From Mariprofundus ferrooxydans PV-1 (lineage in GTDB: Bacteria > Pseudomonadota > Zetaproteobacteria > Mariprofundales > Mariprofundaceae): a DNA stretch of 64,000 bases. A model generated the notes under the pieces. It had not been told where the DNA came from. It saw nothing but the letters and a program-made list of their open reading frames with translations, and did not search any database. The translations under genes and the position numbers were made by a program. The stretch covers positions 192,704 through 256,703 of the forward strand of contig NZ_DS022294.1 in NCBI RefSeq assembly GCF_000153765.1, written 5' to 3'. Positions within the stretch are counted from its first letter, which is position 1. The number at the start of each line of letters is the position of its first letter. This document shows positions 18,804 to 27,583 of the stretch, piece after piece.

Positions 18804-20395
18804 TTACCTCCCGGTTTCGGCTTGCCGGTAATGACAGACTCGGGATTTCGTTCCAGCATATCAACCAGCGCACGAATGGAGCGGGCGGCCTCGCCCACCT
18901 CTTCAGTCATTCGGACAGCAGGCGAACCGGATTTCAGCTGCCTGTTCAACAACTCCAGTGTTTTTCTGGCTTTGCGCAGCGTCTGATCCACATTGGTCGC
19001 AACAGGTTCGGCATGCTGATCCAGTGTGGTGAGCAGATGATGCAACGCGCGCAGTGATTGCTTCAGTTCATTCGAAATCCCGTCAATATCGACCCGATCC
19101 AGTTTGGCCAGTGTGTTTTGTATTGATGTCCTCATGCGGTCAAAGTTGCCGGGGATGGTAGGCAGTTCGAGGAAGCTGATGCTCTTGTCCGCGCGCAAAT
19201 GTACGGGCGTGCCCGGATGCATATCCAACTCCACAAAGAGCTTGCCGGTCAGCAGACTACCCATGCGCAATTGCGCCCTGAGCCCCTTGGCAATCAATTG
19301 ATCCAGCAATTTTTTCGAATCAGTACCGGCACTGATACCACTTTCACGCATGCGTTTGAAAGATATCTCCAGCAATACCGGGATACGAAAGCTGGTGTCT
19401 TTCTGATTGAACTCCAGCCGCAGCTCGGATACCGAACCGATCGTGATCCCCTTGAACTCTACCGGTGCACCAACCGCCAGGCCGCGCACCGAGTTGTCGA
19501 AATAGGCAATAAATGTTTCGCCATTGGTATAGACCTTCGAGGCAATGTCCTGGTGATTATGGAACAGCGTGAACCGCTGATCTTTTGCGACAGGATCACG
19601 TTGCTCCAGCGTATCGGCTGTTTCAAAGGCAACACCGCCTAGCAACAGACTTTTCATCGATTCGACATGAATATTAACGCCGTTGGCTCCAAGCGACACA
19701 TCCAGGCCGCCGACATTCCAGAAGTGCGAATTACTGTGTACCAGCCCATCGAACGGTGACTTGATAAACAGGTAAACCAAGATGTTTTTCTTGTCCTTTG
19801 TCAGTTCATAGCCCAGCACCTCACCGGCCTGCAAACCCTGGTAGTAGACAGGAGAACCGACATCCAGAGAACCGAGCCTGTCGGCAACCAGGGTGATCTC
19901 CGTGCCCTTCTCCCCCGGCATCACTCTCGGAGGCTGATCCAGACCGGCAAATACGCTGGCGGCGGGGCCATCACCGGGCTCCAGTGCGACATAGACTCCG
20001 GAGACAAGCGTGCTCAGGCCGGATATACCACTCATCCCCAGACGGGGTTTGACAACCCAGAAGCGAGTTCCCTTATGTAGCAGAGTTTCTGCACCTTTGG
20101 ATATTTTCGCTTTAAGCTCCACCTGCGAGAAGTCATCGCTCAGGCGCACCGACTCGACAACGCCCACATCCAGATCCCTGTATTTAACCCGGGTCTTGCC
20201 GGCCTCAATACCCTCTGCCGATTTGAAGGTAATGGAGATTTCCGGCTCCTGCTCGGCAAGCGTCTTGACGATGAGCCAGCCGCCGATCACGGCGGTGATG
20301 ATCGGAATCAGCCAGACCAGTGAGATCCGCGGCGATGATTTAATCTCCGGGCTGGCAAGAGTGCCTTTGCCGCCATCCGTTTGTTGCTCACTCAT
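18800..20395 (-). CDS. pqiB: Intermembrane transport protein PqiB (three MCE domains)
   Basis: A 531-residue protein with one N-terminal transmembrane helix (about 25-45) and three successive MCE domains (about 50-140, 165-250, 290-385), followed by an amphipathic helical needle region (from about 410, IQNTLAKLDRVDIDGISNE...). Each MCE domain shows the YRDLDVGVV / YQGLQAGEV / FKGITIGSV pore-loop motif. PqiB forms a hexameric tunnel across the periplasm for lipid transport and envelope maintenance. It overlaps pqiA and pqiC by 4 nt at each end. Length is close to E. coli PqiB. Confidence 0.95.
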   Translation of the reverse strand: MSEQQTDGGKGTLASPEIKSSPRISLVWLIPIITAVIGGWLIVKTLAEQEPEISITFKSAEGIEAGKTRVKYRDLDVGVVESVRLSDDFSQVELKAKISKGAETLLHKGTRFWVVKPRLGMSGISGLSTLVSGVYVALEPGDGPAASVFAGLDQPPRVMPGEKGTEITLVADRLGSLDVGSPVYYQGLQAGEVLGYELTKDKKNILVYLFIKSPFDGLVHSNSHFWNVGGLDVSLGANGVNIHVESMKSLLLGGVAFETADTLEQRDPVAKDQRFTLFHNHQDIASKVYTNGETFIAYFDNSVRGLAVGAPVEFKGITIGSVSELRLEFNQKDTSFRIPVLLEISFKRMRESGISAGTDSKKLLDQLIAKGLRAQLRMGSLLTGKLFVELDMHPGTPVHLRADKSISFLELPTIPGNFDRMRTSIQNTLAKLDRVDIDGISNELKQSLRALHHLLTTLDQHAEPVATNVDQTLRKARKTLELLNRQLKSGSPAVRMTEEVGEAARSIRALVDMLERNPESVITGKPKPGGK

Positions 20396-21657
20396 TGCCC
20401 CTCTTCCTCCTGATCCCAGATCAGACGCGGGTCAAAACTGCCGGCGGCAAAAATCGTGGTGACCACAACAGCTGCGAAAAATATTGCACCGACCTCCGGT
20501 CTGACCGAAGCCAGCGTACCCATGTTAACAAGCCCGGTCAGCAGGGCAATCAGAAAAATATCGACCATCGACCAGGCACCAACCAGTTCGGTGATGCGAT
20601 AGAGCACCGAGCGATCGCGCAGTCGCCAGCGGGATTTCCGCCTGACCGTGATCAACAGAAAGACAAGGACTACCAGCTTCAGCACCGGGATCAGAATACT
20701 GGCAATCAACACAATCATGCCCAGCGGCCACATGCCGCCGTCAATCAGCTGAATCACCCCACCCAGAATCGTGCTCGGTTCGCCCCTGCCAAAATGAATA
20801 ACGGTCATCACCGGATAGAGATTGGCAGGAATCAGCAGTAAACAGGCCGATATCACCCACGCCCATGTTCTGCTGATGCTGTTTACCTTGCGCAGGTGCA
20901 GGCGTGTGCTGCAACGCGGACAGCAGGCATCACTCTCACGTGCGACGTCGGCAGGAACCAGCAGGGCACAGGTATGGCAATGGATCAGATTCTTCTGCAC
21001 AGCCGTCATCCCCGCCTGCAGATGCTCCGGAGCCGGTCGGGAAAAGGGCCACAGCGCCGCCGCATCAAAGTTGGCATATGCCGCAGAGGTCAGGGCAATC
21101 AGTGCAATAAAGGCAAAAAAGCCTGTTCCGGGAATAATTTCAGCCAAATCCAGCAACTTAACAATGGCGATCAGTACGCCGAGCATCAGCACCTGCAACA
21201 TACTCCACGGACTCACTCTGCAAACGATGCGATAGACCAGCGCCACTCCCGGCAGGCGAATGGCGAAACGGGCGGGCAACAGCACATAGAGCATGCCGAG
21301 CAGTGTCACCAGCGGAAACAGCACACTGGTCAGGAATACCAGCAATCCCAGCTCCCACATCCCCGCCTTGCAGAGCGCCACAGCACCGGTGATCAGCCGG
21401 GTACCCTCAATACGCCCCATGACCTCCAGCGACAGAAAAGGGAACGCGTTGGCAATGACAAAACAGCACAATGCCGCAAAGTTCAATGCCAGCGAACGCT
21501 CCAGACTATTGGCAACATGACGCCTCAACAGCGTACCACAGCGGCCGCACAGAGCCTTGCTGCCGATTGGCACATCCTCAAGTTGATAGACCAGATCGCA
21601 TCCGTGGCAGGCAAGAACTCCCGGGGCGACGTCTGTAGGTGGCGTATGGCTGCTCAT
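20392..21657 (-). CDS. pqiA: Inner-membrane protein PqiA with two zinc-ribbon modules
   Basis: A 421-residue protein made of two related halves. Each half begins with a rubredoxin-like pair of CxxC motifs (CHGCDLVY with CGRCGTLL; CHTCALLV with CPRCSTRL) and continues with four hydrophobic helices. The NAFPFLSLEVMGR and ANLYPVMTVIHFGRGEPSTI stretches after the first helix of each half are typical of the PqiA/YebS family. It is the inner-membrane partner of PqiB. I chose the ATG at 21657; the codon before it is TTG. The unit diverges from hslR across 96 bp. Confidence 0.93.
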   Translation of the reverse strand: MSSHTPPTDVAPGVLACHGCDLVYQLEDVPIGSKALCGRCGTLLRRHVANSLERSLALNFAALCCFVIANAFPFLSLEVMGRIEGTRLITGAVALCKAGMWELGLLVFLTSVLFPLVTLLGMLYVLLPARFAIRLPGVALVYRIVCRVSPWSMLQVLMLGVLIAIVKLLDLAEIIPGTGFFAFIALIALTSAAYANFDAAALWPFSRPAPEHLQAGMTAVQKNLIHCHTCALLVPADVARESDACCPRCSTRLHLRKVNSISRTWAWVISACLLLIPANLYPVMTVIHFGRGEPSTILGGVIQLIDGGMWPLGMIVLIASILIPVLKLVVLVFLLITVRRKSRWRLRDRSVLYRITELVGAWSMVDIFLIALLTGLVNMGTLASVRPEVGAIFFAAVVVTTIFAAGSFDPRLIWDQEEEGQ

Positions 21658-21753
21658 CAACTATAGATAATAGCCAACGCGTGCCCTTCTGCAATGTGGA
21701 ATAGTCGATCAATCAGGGATTCCCTAATATACGTAACCGGATAGATTCACCGC

Positions 21754-22143
21754 ATGTCGAAACAATCGGTACGTATTGATAAATGGTTATGGGCAGCCCG
21801 TTTTTTCAAAACACGCGGTCTGGCCACTGAGATGGTCAGCGGCGGGCATGTGCAGATTAATGGTGATCGGGCCAAAGCATCCCGCGCTGTTCAGGTCGGA
21901 GATACACTATCCATTCAACGTGAACAGGAGCTGTTTATCGTAACCGTGACGGGACTGGCGGAAAAACGCGGTTCCGCCACGATCGCACAAACGCTGTATC
22001 AGGAAACCGCAGCCAGTGTTGCCGCCCGGGCAACGCAGCAGCAACTGCGCAAACTGCATGCTGCCAGCGCCCCGGCTCCGGAGAGACGCCCGGATAAAAA
22101 AGCGCGCCGTCAGATTATCCGTTTCACCAGAAGAGATGATTAA
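21754..22143 (+). CDS. hslR: Ribosome-associated heat shock protein Hsp15 (S4 domain)
   Basis: A 129-residue S4-domain RNA-binding protein. RIDKWLWAARFFKTRGLATEMVSGGHVQING is the near-invariant Hsp15 opening, followed by VGDTLSIQREQELFIVTV and a basic C-terminal tail ending in KARRQIIRFTRRDD. Hsp15 binds free 50S subunits carrying a nascent chain and helps recycle stalled particles. Length agrees with E. coli HslR (133). It is alone on the plus strand, diverging from pqiA. Confidence 0.93.
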   Translation: MSKQSVRIDKWLWAARFFKTRGLATEMVSGGHVQINGDRAKASRAVQVGDTLSIQREQELFIVTVTGLAEKRGSATIAQTLYQETAASVAARATQQQLRKLHAASAPAPERRPDKKARRQIIRFTRRDD

Positions 22144-22206
22144 GCAAGCGCTGATTTCGTAAGCAAGTGGAGATAACACGTCTTCCCTTGCGTCCTGATT
22201 TTTTTT

Positions 22207-22235
22207 GCAGGAGGCAATCAATCAGCACCTCCTGC
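22207..22235. repeat. Hairpin of unknown role between hslR and the small zinc-ribbon ORF
   Basis: GCAGGAGG (22207-22214) and CCTCCTGC (22228-22235) form a perfect 8-bp stem with a 13-nt loop. An eight-T run lies before the stem rather than after it, so it is not a normal terminator for hslR. The stem contains a Shine-Dalgarno-like GGAGG. Confidence 0.55.
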
Positions 22236-22303
22236 ATGACTGCCTTGCAACTGTAACAGGGGCAAGACATATTAATGTCATAAAGCGGACATAATATGCA
22301 GGT

Positions 22304-22471
22304 ATGAAATCATATGAATATGATGATACATATTTAAAAAGCGGCACCTTCACTAAATGCTCCGGCTGCCGTGCCCGCATGCTCCAGGAACCCTGGTACT
22401 CGAGATATTGTTCCAAATGCAGAAGTCATGTGCAGCCAAGTCCGTGGACGCCATCTCAGCCTCCAGGGTAA
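22304..22471 (+). CDS. Possible 55-residue small zinc-ribbon protein
   Basis: A short frame from the ATG at 22304 to TAA at 22471. It holds two CxxC knuckles 13 residues apart, TKCSGCRARM (Cys19, Cys22) and RYCSKCRSHV (Cys36, Cys39), the spacing expected of a treble-clef or ribbon zinc site. Residues after 43 are Pro/Ser-rich. I do not recognise a family. The ribosome site is weak (CAGGT). A tentative promoter (TTGCAA 22245-22250 and CATATT 22268-22273, 17-bp spacer) precedes it. The ORF ends 17 bp before the convergent transglycosylase stop. The paired Cys knuckles are the main argument that it is real. Confidence 0.4.
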   Translation: MKSYEYDDTYLKSGTFTKCSGCRARMLQEPWYSRYCSKCRSHVQPSPWTPSQPPG

Positions 22472-22488
22472 TACAGCGACGCATCGCT

Positions 22489-23202
22489 TTAGGGCGATGA
22501 ATCAGCCTCCGCTGCAAGACCACCTTCTATGGCATGGAATTTTTTCATTTTGGCAAAAACCAGATCGGGATACTTTGTTCTTCCCAGCGAACCGTTATAG
22601 GCAGCCAGTGCCCTGTCGAGTGTTTTATAGCGATCCACGTAGTGACGGATAATAGCGCAGCCATAACGGATATTGGTTTCAATATTAAGCAGGTTATCAT
22701 CCGGTTTTCCCAGCTCTTTTTTCCAGAACGGCATCACCTGCATCAGCCCCACCGCCCCGACATTGCTGACGGCAAAATGGTCAAACTGCGATTCCACTGC
22801 AATCACGCCCAGAATCAGTTCGGGAGAGAGCCGGGATTTCCTGGCATAGACATAGACCCAGCGTGCAATTGTTGTCGCTTCCTGCTCATCACCCACCCAC
22901 GGACGAATAGTGCCGACGATGTCCTTAACCCAAACCGTCTGCTCAAAATCCGTCTTGGCAGGCTCCGGCAGAGGTTCCAGCATCTGACGCAGTCCTTTCT
23001 TCTCTTTCGGTAAAATATCCAGCAGCCCGACATTTTTTTCGACCATCTGCCGTACTGCTGTTTGCGCCAGATGCTGCTGATCCTCACTGTTGCTACCCAT
23101 CCAGGCCGGCACCGTTGCCAGAAAGCCGATCACCAGCACTGCAGCCAGCAATGATTTGGGCGAGATACCGCCCAGCCGCTGCCTCAGTTCATCCGCGTTC
23201 AA
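22489..23202 (-). CDS. Lytic transglycosylase (SLT domain)
   Basis: A 237-residue membrane-anchored murein transglycosylase. One N-terminal helix (about 15-35) is followed by a spacer and a C-terminal goose-lysozyme-like SLT domain: catalytic Glu in VIAVESQFD, then NVGAVGLMQVMPFWKKELG, NIRYGCAIIRHYVDRY and ALAAYNGS. It cleaves the MurNAc-GlcNAc bond with 1,6-anhydro ring formation. The start appears to be TTG at 23202, overlapping the proS stop (TTGA) with GGGAG about 8 nt upstream; the next Met would remove the anchor. Translation is thus probably coupled to proS. Confidence 0.88.
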   Translation of the reverse strand: MNADELRQRLGGISPKSLLAAVLVIGFLATVPAWMGSNSEDQQHLAQTAVRQMVEKNVGLLDILPKEKKGLRQMLEPLPEPAKTDFEQTVWVKDIVGTIRPWVGDEQEATTIARWVYVYARKSRLSPELILGVIAVESQFDHFAVSNVGAVGLMQVMPFWKKELGKPDDNLLNIETNIRYGCAIIRHYVDRYKTLDRALAAYNGSLGRTKYPDLVFAKMKKFHAIEGGLAAEADSSP

Positions 23203-24917
23203 ATAGCGGCTCCCGCCCTGTTTGCCAGCTCCGTCGTAGCCATAGCCACCACATCCGCGATAGCCACCTCGCGTCGATCGCTGCCCCGCCTGCCAAATTC
23301 AGCGACGCCCTCTTTCAGGCCGCGATCTCCGATGACAATCTGCAGCGGAATCCCGATCAGTTCGGCATCCTTGAATTTCACACCCGGCCGTTCGTTACGC
23401 TCATCCCAGAGCACATCAATACCGGCTGTCTGCAACTGCTTATAGATCTCTCCGGAGGCTTCCAGCACCGCATCGGATTTACCCATGGACACCAGAATCA
23501 CCGGGAATGGCGCCAGCACGTCAGGCCAGGCAATACCGCCATCATCATGGCACTGCTCTACCACCGCCGCCATCAGCCGCGATACGCCGATGCCGTAGCA
23601 ACCCATGGTCGCCACTTCACGCTTGCCCTGCTGATTCTGGAATACCACCTCCATCGGTTCGGTATAGCGGCGGCCCAGTGCGAACACCTGACCAACTTCG
23701 ATACCACGCGACAGTGCAATCGTGCCGCCGCAACGAGGACAACCATCACCGGCACGCGTCTCTCGCAAATCCACCAGCTGAGCACCGCTGATATCACGAC
23801 CGACATCAACACCGGTCAGATGCAAATCACGCCGGTTGGCACCGGCCACCAGATCAAGCGCATGCTCCAGCCCTGAATCAATATAGAGCGGTGCATTCAG
23901 CCCGATCGGCCCGACAAAGCCCGTTACGCCGCCAATGCTTTCGATCTCGGCATCGCTGGCCATCTCCACAGCATCCGCATCCAGTGCATGGATCAGCTTC
24001 ACCGTCTGCAGCTGGTCATCTCCGCGTACGCACGCTGCAACCACCGCTCCGTCAAACGCACCACCGCTCACGCGGTAGACCAGCGTCTTAAGCAGCTGTG
24101 CCGCATCCACACCGGCAAATTCAGCCACCTCTTCCACGCTCGTCAGGCCCGGCGTTTCCAATTCGGCCACAGCCGCCGATGCGGCAACAGGCGCGCTACG
24201 TAGCGATATCGCTTTCTCGACATTGGCCGCATATTCACAGCTTTCACAGTGGGCAATCACATCCTCGCCGGAATCGGCCAGCACATGAAACTCATGCGAA
24301 TCACTGCCGCCGATTGAGCCGGTATCCGCCTCCACCGGCCTGAATCTCAGCCCCAGCCGGTCAAAGATACGCGTATAGGTGTCAAACATATTGCGGTATT
24401 CAGCCATCAGACTCTCATCATCGGCATGGAAGGAGTAGGCATCTTTCATGACAAACTCGCGACCGCGCATCAAACCGAAACGCGGACGGATTTCATCACG
24501 GAATTTATTCTGTATCTGGTAGAGATTGAGCGGCAACTGCTTGTAAGAGCGCAACTCGCGACTCATCAGGTCGCAGATCACCTCTTCATGCGTCGGGCCG
24601 AGACAGGATTGATGGGCATGCCGATCCTCAAAACGCAGCAGTTCCGGTCCGTACTTGGCCAGTCGCCCGGATTTCTCCCACAGCTCAGTCGGCTGCACCA
24701 TCGGCATCAGCAACTCCTGAGCTCCGGCACGCTCCATCTCCTCGCGGATAATCGCTTCAATCCGGCGCAGCACACGTAGCGCCAGCGGCAGATAATCATA
24801 GACGCCGGAAGTGACACGGCGGATATAGCCCGCCCGGAGCAATAACTGGTGTGAAATAACCTCGGCATCAGCCGGAACATCCCGCAGGGTGGGTACAAAA
24901 CAATTCGAATAGCGCAT
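23199..24917 (-). CDS. proS: Prolyl-tRNA synthetase (bacterial type, with editing domain)
   Basis: A 572-residue class II synthetase, the same length as E. coli ProS. Motif 2 and 3 regions are visible: LGPTHEEVICDLMSREL, FRDEIRPRFGLMRGREFVMKDAYSFH, DTGSIGGSDSHEF and the C-terminal GCYGIGVSRLMAAVVEQ. The YbaK-like editing insertion lies between about 230 and 380 (LLKTLVYRVS..., VRGDDQLQTVKL). I chose the ATG at 24917 (MRYSNCFVPTLRDVPADAEV), which matches the family start; 12 further upstream codons lack support. The transglycosylase gene follows with overlap. Charges tRNA-Pro; a tRNA-Pro gene lies 1.5 kb away. Confidence 0.96.
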   Translation of the reverse strand: MRYSNCFVPTLRDVPADAEVISHQLLLRAGYIRRVTSGVYDYLPLALRVLRRIEAIIREEMERAGAQELLMPMVQPTELWEKSGRLAKYGPELLRFEDRHAHQSCLGPTHEEVICDLMSRELRSYKQLPLNLYQIQNKFRDEIRPRFGLMRGREFVMKDAYSFHADDESLMAEYRNMFDTYTRIFDRLGLRFRPVEADTGSIGGSDSHEFHVLADSGEDVIAHCESCEYAANVEKAISLRSAPVAASAAVAELETPGLTSVEEVAEFAGVDAAQLLKTLVYRVSGGAFDGAVVAACVRGDDQLQTVKLIHALDADAVEMASDAEIESIGGVTGFVGPIGLNAPLYIDSGLEHALDLVAGANRRDLHLTGVDVGRDISGAQLVDLRETRAGDGCPRCGGTIALSRGIEVGQVFALGRRYTEPMEVVFQNQQGKREVATMGCYGIGVSRLMAAVVEQCHDDGGIAWPDVLAPFPVILVSMGKSDAVLEASGEIYKQLQTAGIDVLWDERNERPGVKFKDAELIGIPLQIVIGDRGLKEGVAEFGRRGSDRREVAIADVVAMATTELANRAGAAI

Positions 24918-25001
24918 GCCGCAAGCATAACGACAGGCATGCCATTGAGCCAAGCAATCCTGTTTCCGGGGTTATTTCTGTTCCCGTTCTAACACAGGGA
25001 T

Positions 25002-25349
25002 TCAGTCGTCCTCGCTGTCTCTTCTGTCCCGGTTGTGATGCTCGTCGGACCTGCGATACTCATGCTCATCGGCATAGCGCTGTTCATCGTGTCGATAAGC
25101 GCTCGGTTGACGGCCTTGCCGGGGCGCGGCAGTGCGCTGGTTGCGATCGGCACCAATCATTGCGCCAGCCACTCCGCCTAACACGCCACCAATCATTGCA
25201 CCTTCAACCGCCTGACCACTCTGCGAGCCGATCACCGCGCCGGTGCCGGCACCAATCAATGCGCCCTGTGTCGTTGTTCGCTGTTGGGCTTGCGTAGCGC
25301 ATCCTGAAAGCAGGAGTAGCCCCACTGCCGGAATCATCCATGTTCTCAT
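25002..25349 (-). CDS. Glycine-zipper lipoprotein
   Basis: A 115-residue lipoprotein with lipobox LLSGC at residues 13-17. A glycine-zipper segment follows ([18 protein letters not shown] and [19 protein letters not shown], GxxxG repeats), then a hydrophilic tail rich in Arg, His, Asp and Glu. Such proteins (YMGG-like, SlyB/OmpA-like zipper families) pack small helices in the outer membrane; function unknown. The second of two adjacent ATGs is preferred because AGGAGG lies five bases before it. It stands alone between proS and the cyclase gene. Confidence 0.75.
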   Translation of the reverse strand: MRTWMIPAVGLLLLSGCATQAQQRTTTQGALIGAGTGAVIGSQSGQAVEGAMIGGVLGGVAGAMIGADRNQRTAAPRQGRQPSAYRHDEQRYADEHEYRRSDEHHNRDRRDSEDD

Positions 25350-25452
25350 CATGACCTCCTGTGCTTTATGCACACCGCTCGCAGGCCGGCCGCCATCCGG
25401 AGAGCGTCACACGACATGCGAGGAGGAAATCTTACAGGTTCAGGCTCACACC

Positions 25453-26286
25453 TCAACGAAACAGGTTACGCATGCGTGCCGCCATACCCGACTCCAGCCC
25501 CATCTGCTTCGGCGAGACTTCATACAACGTGCTCACACCGACCCCTTTGAGCGTCACATTCTTCGGTGCACCAATCAGGATATCGTCGGAATAATCGCGA
25601 ATCTTGGTATGAATCAGGCCGTACATGATTTCATCAATCAGGATCTGATTGCGACGGGCATGGGTCTGAATCCTCGCCCCCTTGTCCATGGCATGACCGA
25701 TGTAATCCTTCGGTTTGCCGGGAATCTCCTTCACATAGCCGCAGGTGATACCGATACGATAGTTCAGGGAGCCGACCACTTTTTTCAGCTTCTTCCTGTG
25801 CCCTGCAATACTGCGCTTGATCAGCATCGAAGCCATCACCGCATCGATAGCATGCTCAAAGACCACCATCACACCGTCACCAAGGCGCTTGACGATCTGC
25901 CCGTTGTGCTGACGCACTGCATCCTCACACAGGTCGCAAAACAACCGGTTACGCATATACCCTTTGGTATGACCCATTGAGCGTTTGTATTCGGTTGAAC
26001 TCTCCAGGTCGGTAAACATGATACATTTATAGTGGTCTTTGGTGGTGGCGATCACGTGCGAGACTTCGCCGATAATTTTATCCAGATCAACCAGGTTGGT
26101 TGCCACGCGGCCGGCAGGCCTTGAGGCCGCCAGTTGCGGCAACACAGTCGCCTCATCAACCATATCCGCAACCGGCTGTTTTCTGGTCTTGCGAGGCGCC
26201 GCTGCTTTCTCAGCCGGTGCGGGCCGCCGAAGTGAGACAACCCGTACCTCGTTACTGGTATTCTCCTGCTTTTGCACAGCGCCCAT
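25453..26286 (-). CDS. Class III adenylate/guanylate cyclase domain protein
   Basis: A 277-residue soluble protein. After about 75 variable residues comes a class III cyclase catalytic domain (about 85-240): metal Asp in CIMFTDLESST, second metal Asp in VKRLGDGVMVVFE, substrate-region KPKDYIGHAMDKGARIQ. The canonical transition-state Asn of VNxAAR is Asp here (MDKGARIQ) while the Arg is kept, so activity is likely but not certain. No sensor domain is visible. I chose the ATG at 26286 because GGAGG precedes it; the longer frame upstream runs through a tRNA gene and is not real. Substrate (ATP or GTP) cannot be told. Confidence 0.8.
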   Translation of the reverse strand: MGAVQKQENTSNEVRVVSLRRPAPAEKAAAPRKTRKQPVADMVDEATVLPQLAASRPAGRVATNLVDLDKIIGEVSHVIATTKDHYKCIMFTDLESSTEYKRSMGHTKGYMRNRLFCDLCEDAVRQHNGQIVKRLGDGVMVVFEHAIDAVMASMLIKRSIAGHRKKLKKVVGSLNYRIGITCGYVKEIPGKPKDYIGHAMDKGARIQTHARRNQILIDEIMYGLIHTKIRDYSDDILIGAPKNVTLKGVGVSTLYEVSPKQMGLESGMAARMRNLFR

Positions 26287-26447
26287 AAGACCTCCGTATT
26301 GCCGATAGCGCCGTATAAGGCGCATGCAAGCGGACAAGCCGCTCCTTATGCGTGGCAATAGTGTCGGATCAGGGCATGGGTTCTGTGATCTGAATCGCAA
26401 AGCGTTTTCTGCAGTGTCAGGGAAGGTACAATCATTGCAGAAGAAAA

Positions 26448-26524
26448 TGGTCGGGATGAGAGGATTCGAACCTCCGGCCTTACCGTCCCGAACGGTACGC
26501 GCTACCAGGCTGCGCCACATCCCG
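26448..26524 (-). tRNA. tRNA-Pro (anticodon CGG)
   Basis: A 77-nt cloverleaf on the minus strand: acceptor CGGGATG pairs with CATCCCG, D arm with AGCCTGGTAGC, anticodon stem TACCG/CGGTA with loop TTCGGGA (anticodon CGG), T arm with GGTTCGAATCC, discriminator A and encoded CCA. It lies between ftsX and the cyclase gene. Confidence 0.97.
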
Positions 26525-26608
26525 ATGATCTGCGTGAACAGCGGCCGGCATATTAAAAGGCAGACCAGTGTCTATCAAGTACGGGATTTCGCCGCTCCCT
26601 CAGAGAGC

Positions 26609-27583
26609 TTATACTCCGGTTTCAGCAGAGACAACGCGTGCTGTGGCAATCACCGCACCCAGCGTACCCACAACACCGCCACCAAACAGCAGCGCCGGCA
26701 ACAGTACCCACAGATTCAGGTCCACCTGCATGGTGAGCAGCCATGCCGAACTGCCCCAGACAATCGGCCAGAGCAGCAGCCATGCAGCAATACCCGCAGC
26801 CGCTCCCAGCACCATACCCTCAAGGATAAACGGCATACGCACAAACCACTCTTTTGCGCCCAACAGGCGCATCAGATGAATCTCGTCCGCCCGCGCCAGT
26901 AGTGTCATACGCAAGGTATTGGAGATAATCAGCGCCATGGCCAGAGCCAACACCAAAGAAGCAAATCCAGCCAGCCATGACGCCTGAGATAACCAGTAGT
27001 GCGCACGGGCAAGATTGACCTCATCTTCATTCACCCGCCCGCCGAAACGACCGGCTGCATCACGGATATCATCGAAAAGAAAGCGGCTCTGCGCATCGGT
27101 AAGCGAGATCTCAAATGTCAACGGCAACCGGTTGGTCAGATCCTGTGCATTAAGAGCCGCATCATGCAACCATGTCTGCATCCAGACGGCAGCTTCAGCC
27201 GGTGGAATGCGCCGGACAGCAGCAATTTGCGGAATACTCTGCAACGCCTGCTGCAGCTTGTCGGCTCGTTTGCCACTATCCGCCTGATCTTTTTTAACAT
27301 CCAGATAGACATGGATATGAATATCCTGCTGCCAACTGCCAACCCACTGGCTGGCTGCCTGCATTCCCAGCCAGATCACACCCACAGCCCACAATGCGAT
27401 ACATACAATCACAACAGCCAGCACCTGATGAACACCAAACGGTGGCAGGTTAAAGCCACCGGGCAGGCGCGGATGCGCCATCTCAGGCACAGTGCCCTGA
27501 GTGTTATTAACCACAACGTTTTCTACCCGCCGTTTGGCCATATTTTTACTCGGTGGCGGTTTGAGTCCCGGAATTCTGATCAC
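26609..27583 (-). CDS. ftsX: Cell division protein FtsX
   Basis: A 324-residue permease-like protein with the FtsX layout: cytoplasmic N-terminus (about 1-50), helix 1 (about 53-75), a periplasmic loop (about 80-195) and three C-terminal helices within the FtsX domain (WLAGFASLVLALAMALIISNT, MRLLGAKEWFVRMPFILEG, VLLPALLFGGGVVGTLGAVIA). With FtsE it activates the EnvC/amidase system for septal wall splitting. The start is probably GTG at 27583, overlapping the ftsE stop as GTGA with AGGAG eight bases upstream. Length fits the family. Confidence 0.92.
   Translation of the reverse strand: MIRIPGLKPPPSKNMAKRRVENVVVNNTQGTVPEMAHPRLPGGFNLPPFGVHQVLAVVIVCIALWAVGVIWLGMQAASQWVGSWQQDIHIHVYLDVKKDQADSGKRADKLQQALQSIPQIAAVRRIPPAEAAVWMQTWLHDAALNAQDLTNRLPLTFEISLTDAQSRFLFDDIRDAAGRFGGRVNEDEVNLARAHYWLSQASWLAGFASLVLALAMALIISNTLRMTLLARADEIHLMRLLGAKEWFVRMPFILEGMVLGAAAGIAAWLLLWPIVWGSSAWLLTMQVDLNLWVLLPALLFGGGVVGTLGAVIATARVVSAETGV

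Noticed and set aside
25453-26520. Longer version of the cyclase protein, starting MWRSLVARTV...
   Set aside because: The first 78 codons run through the tRNA-Pro gene and its spacer; GGAGG and an ATG at 26286 give the real start.
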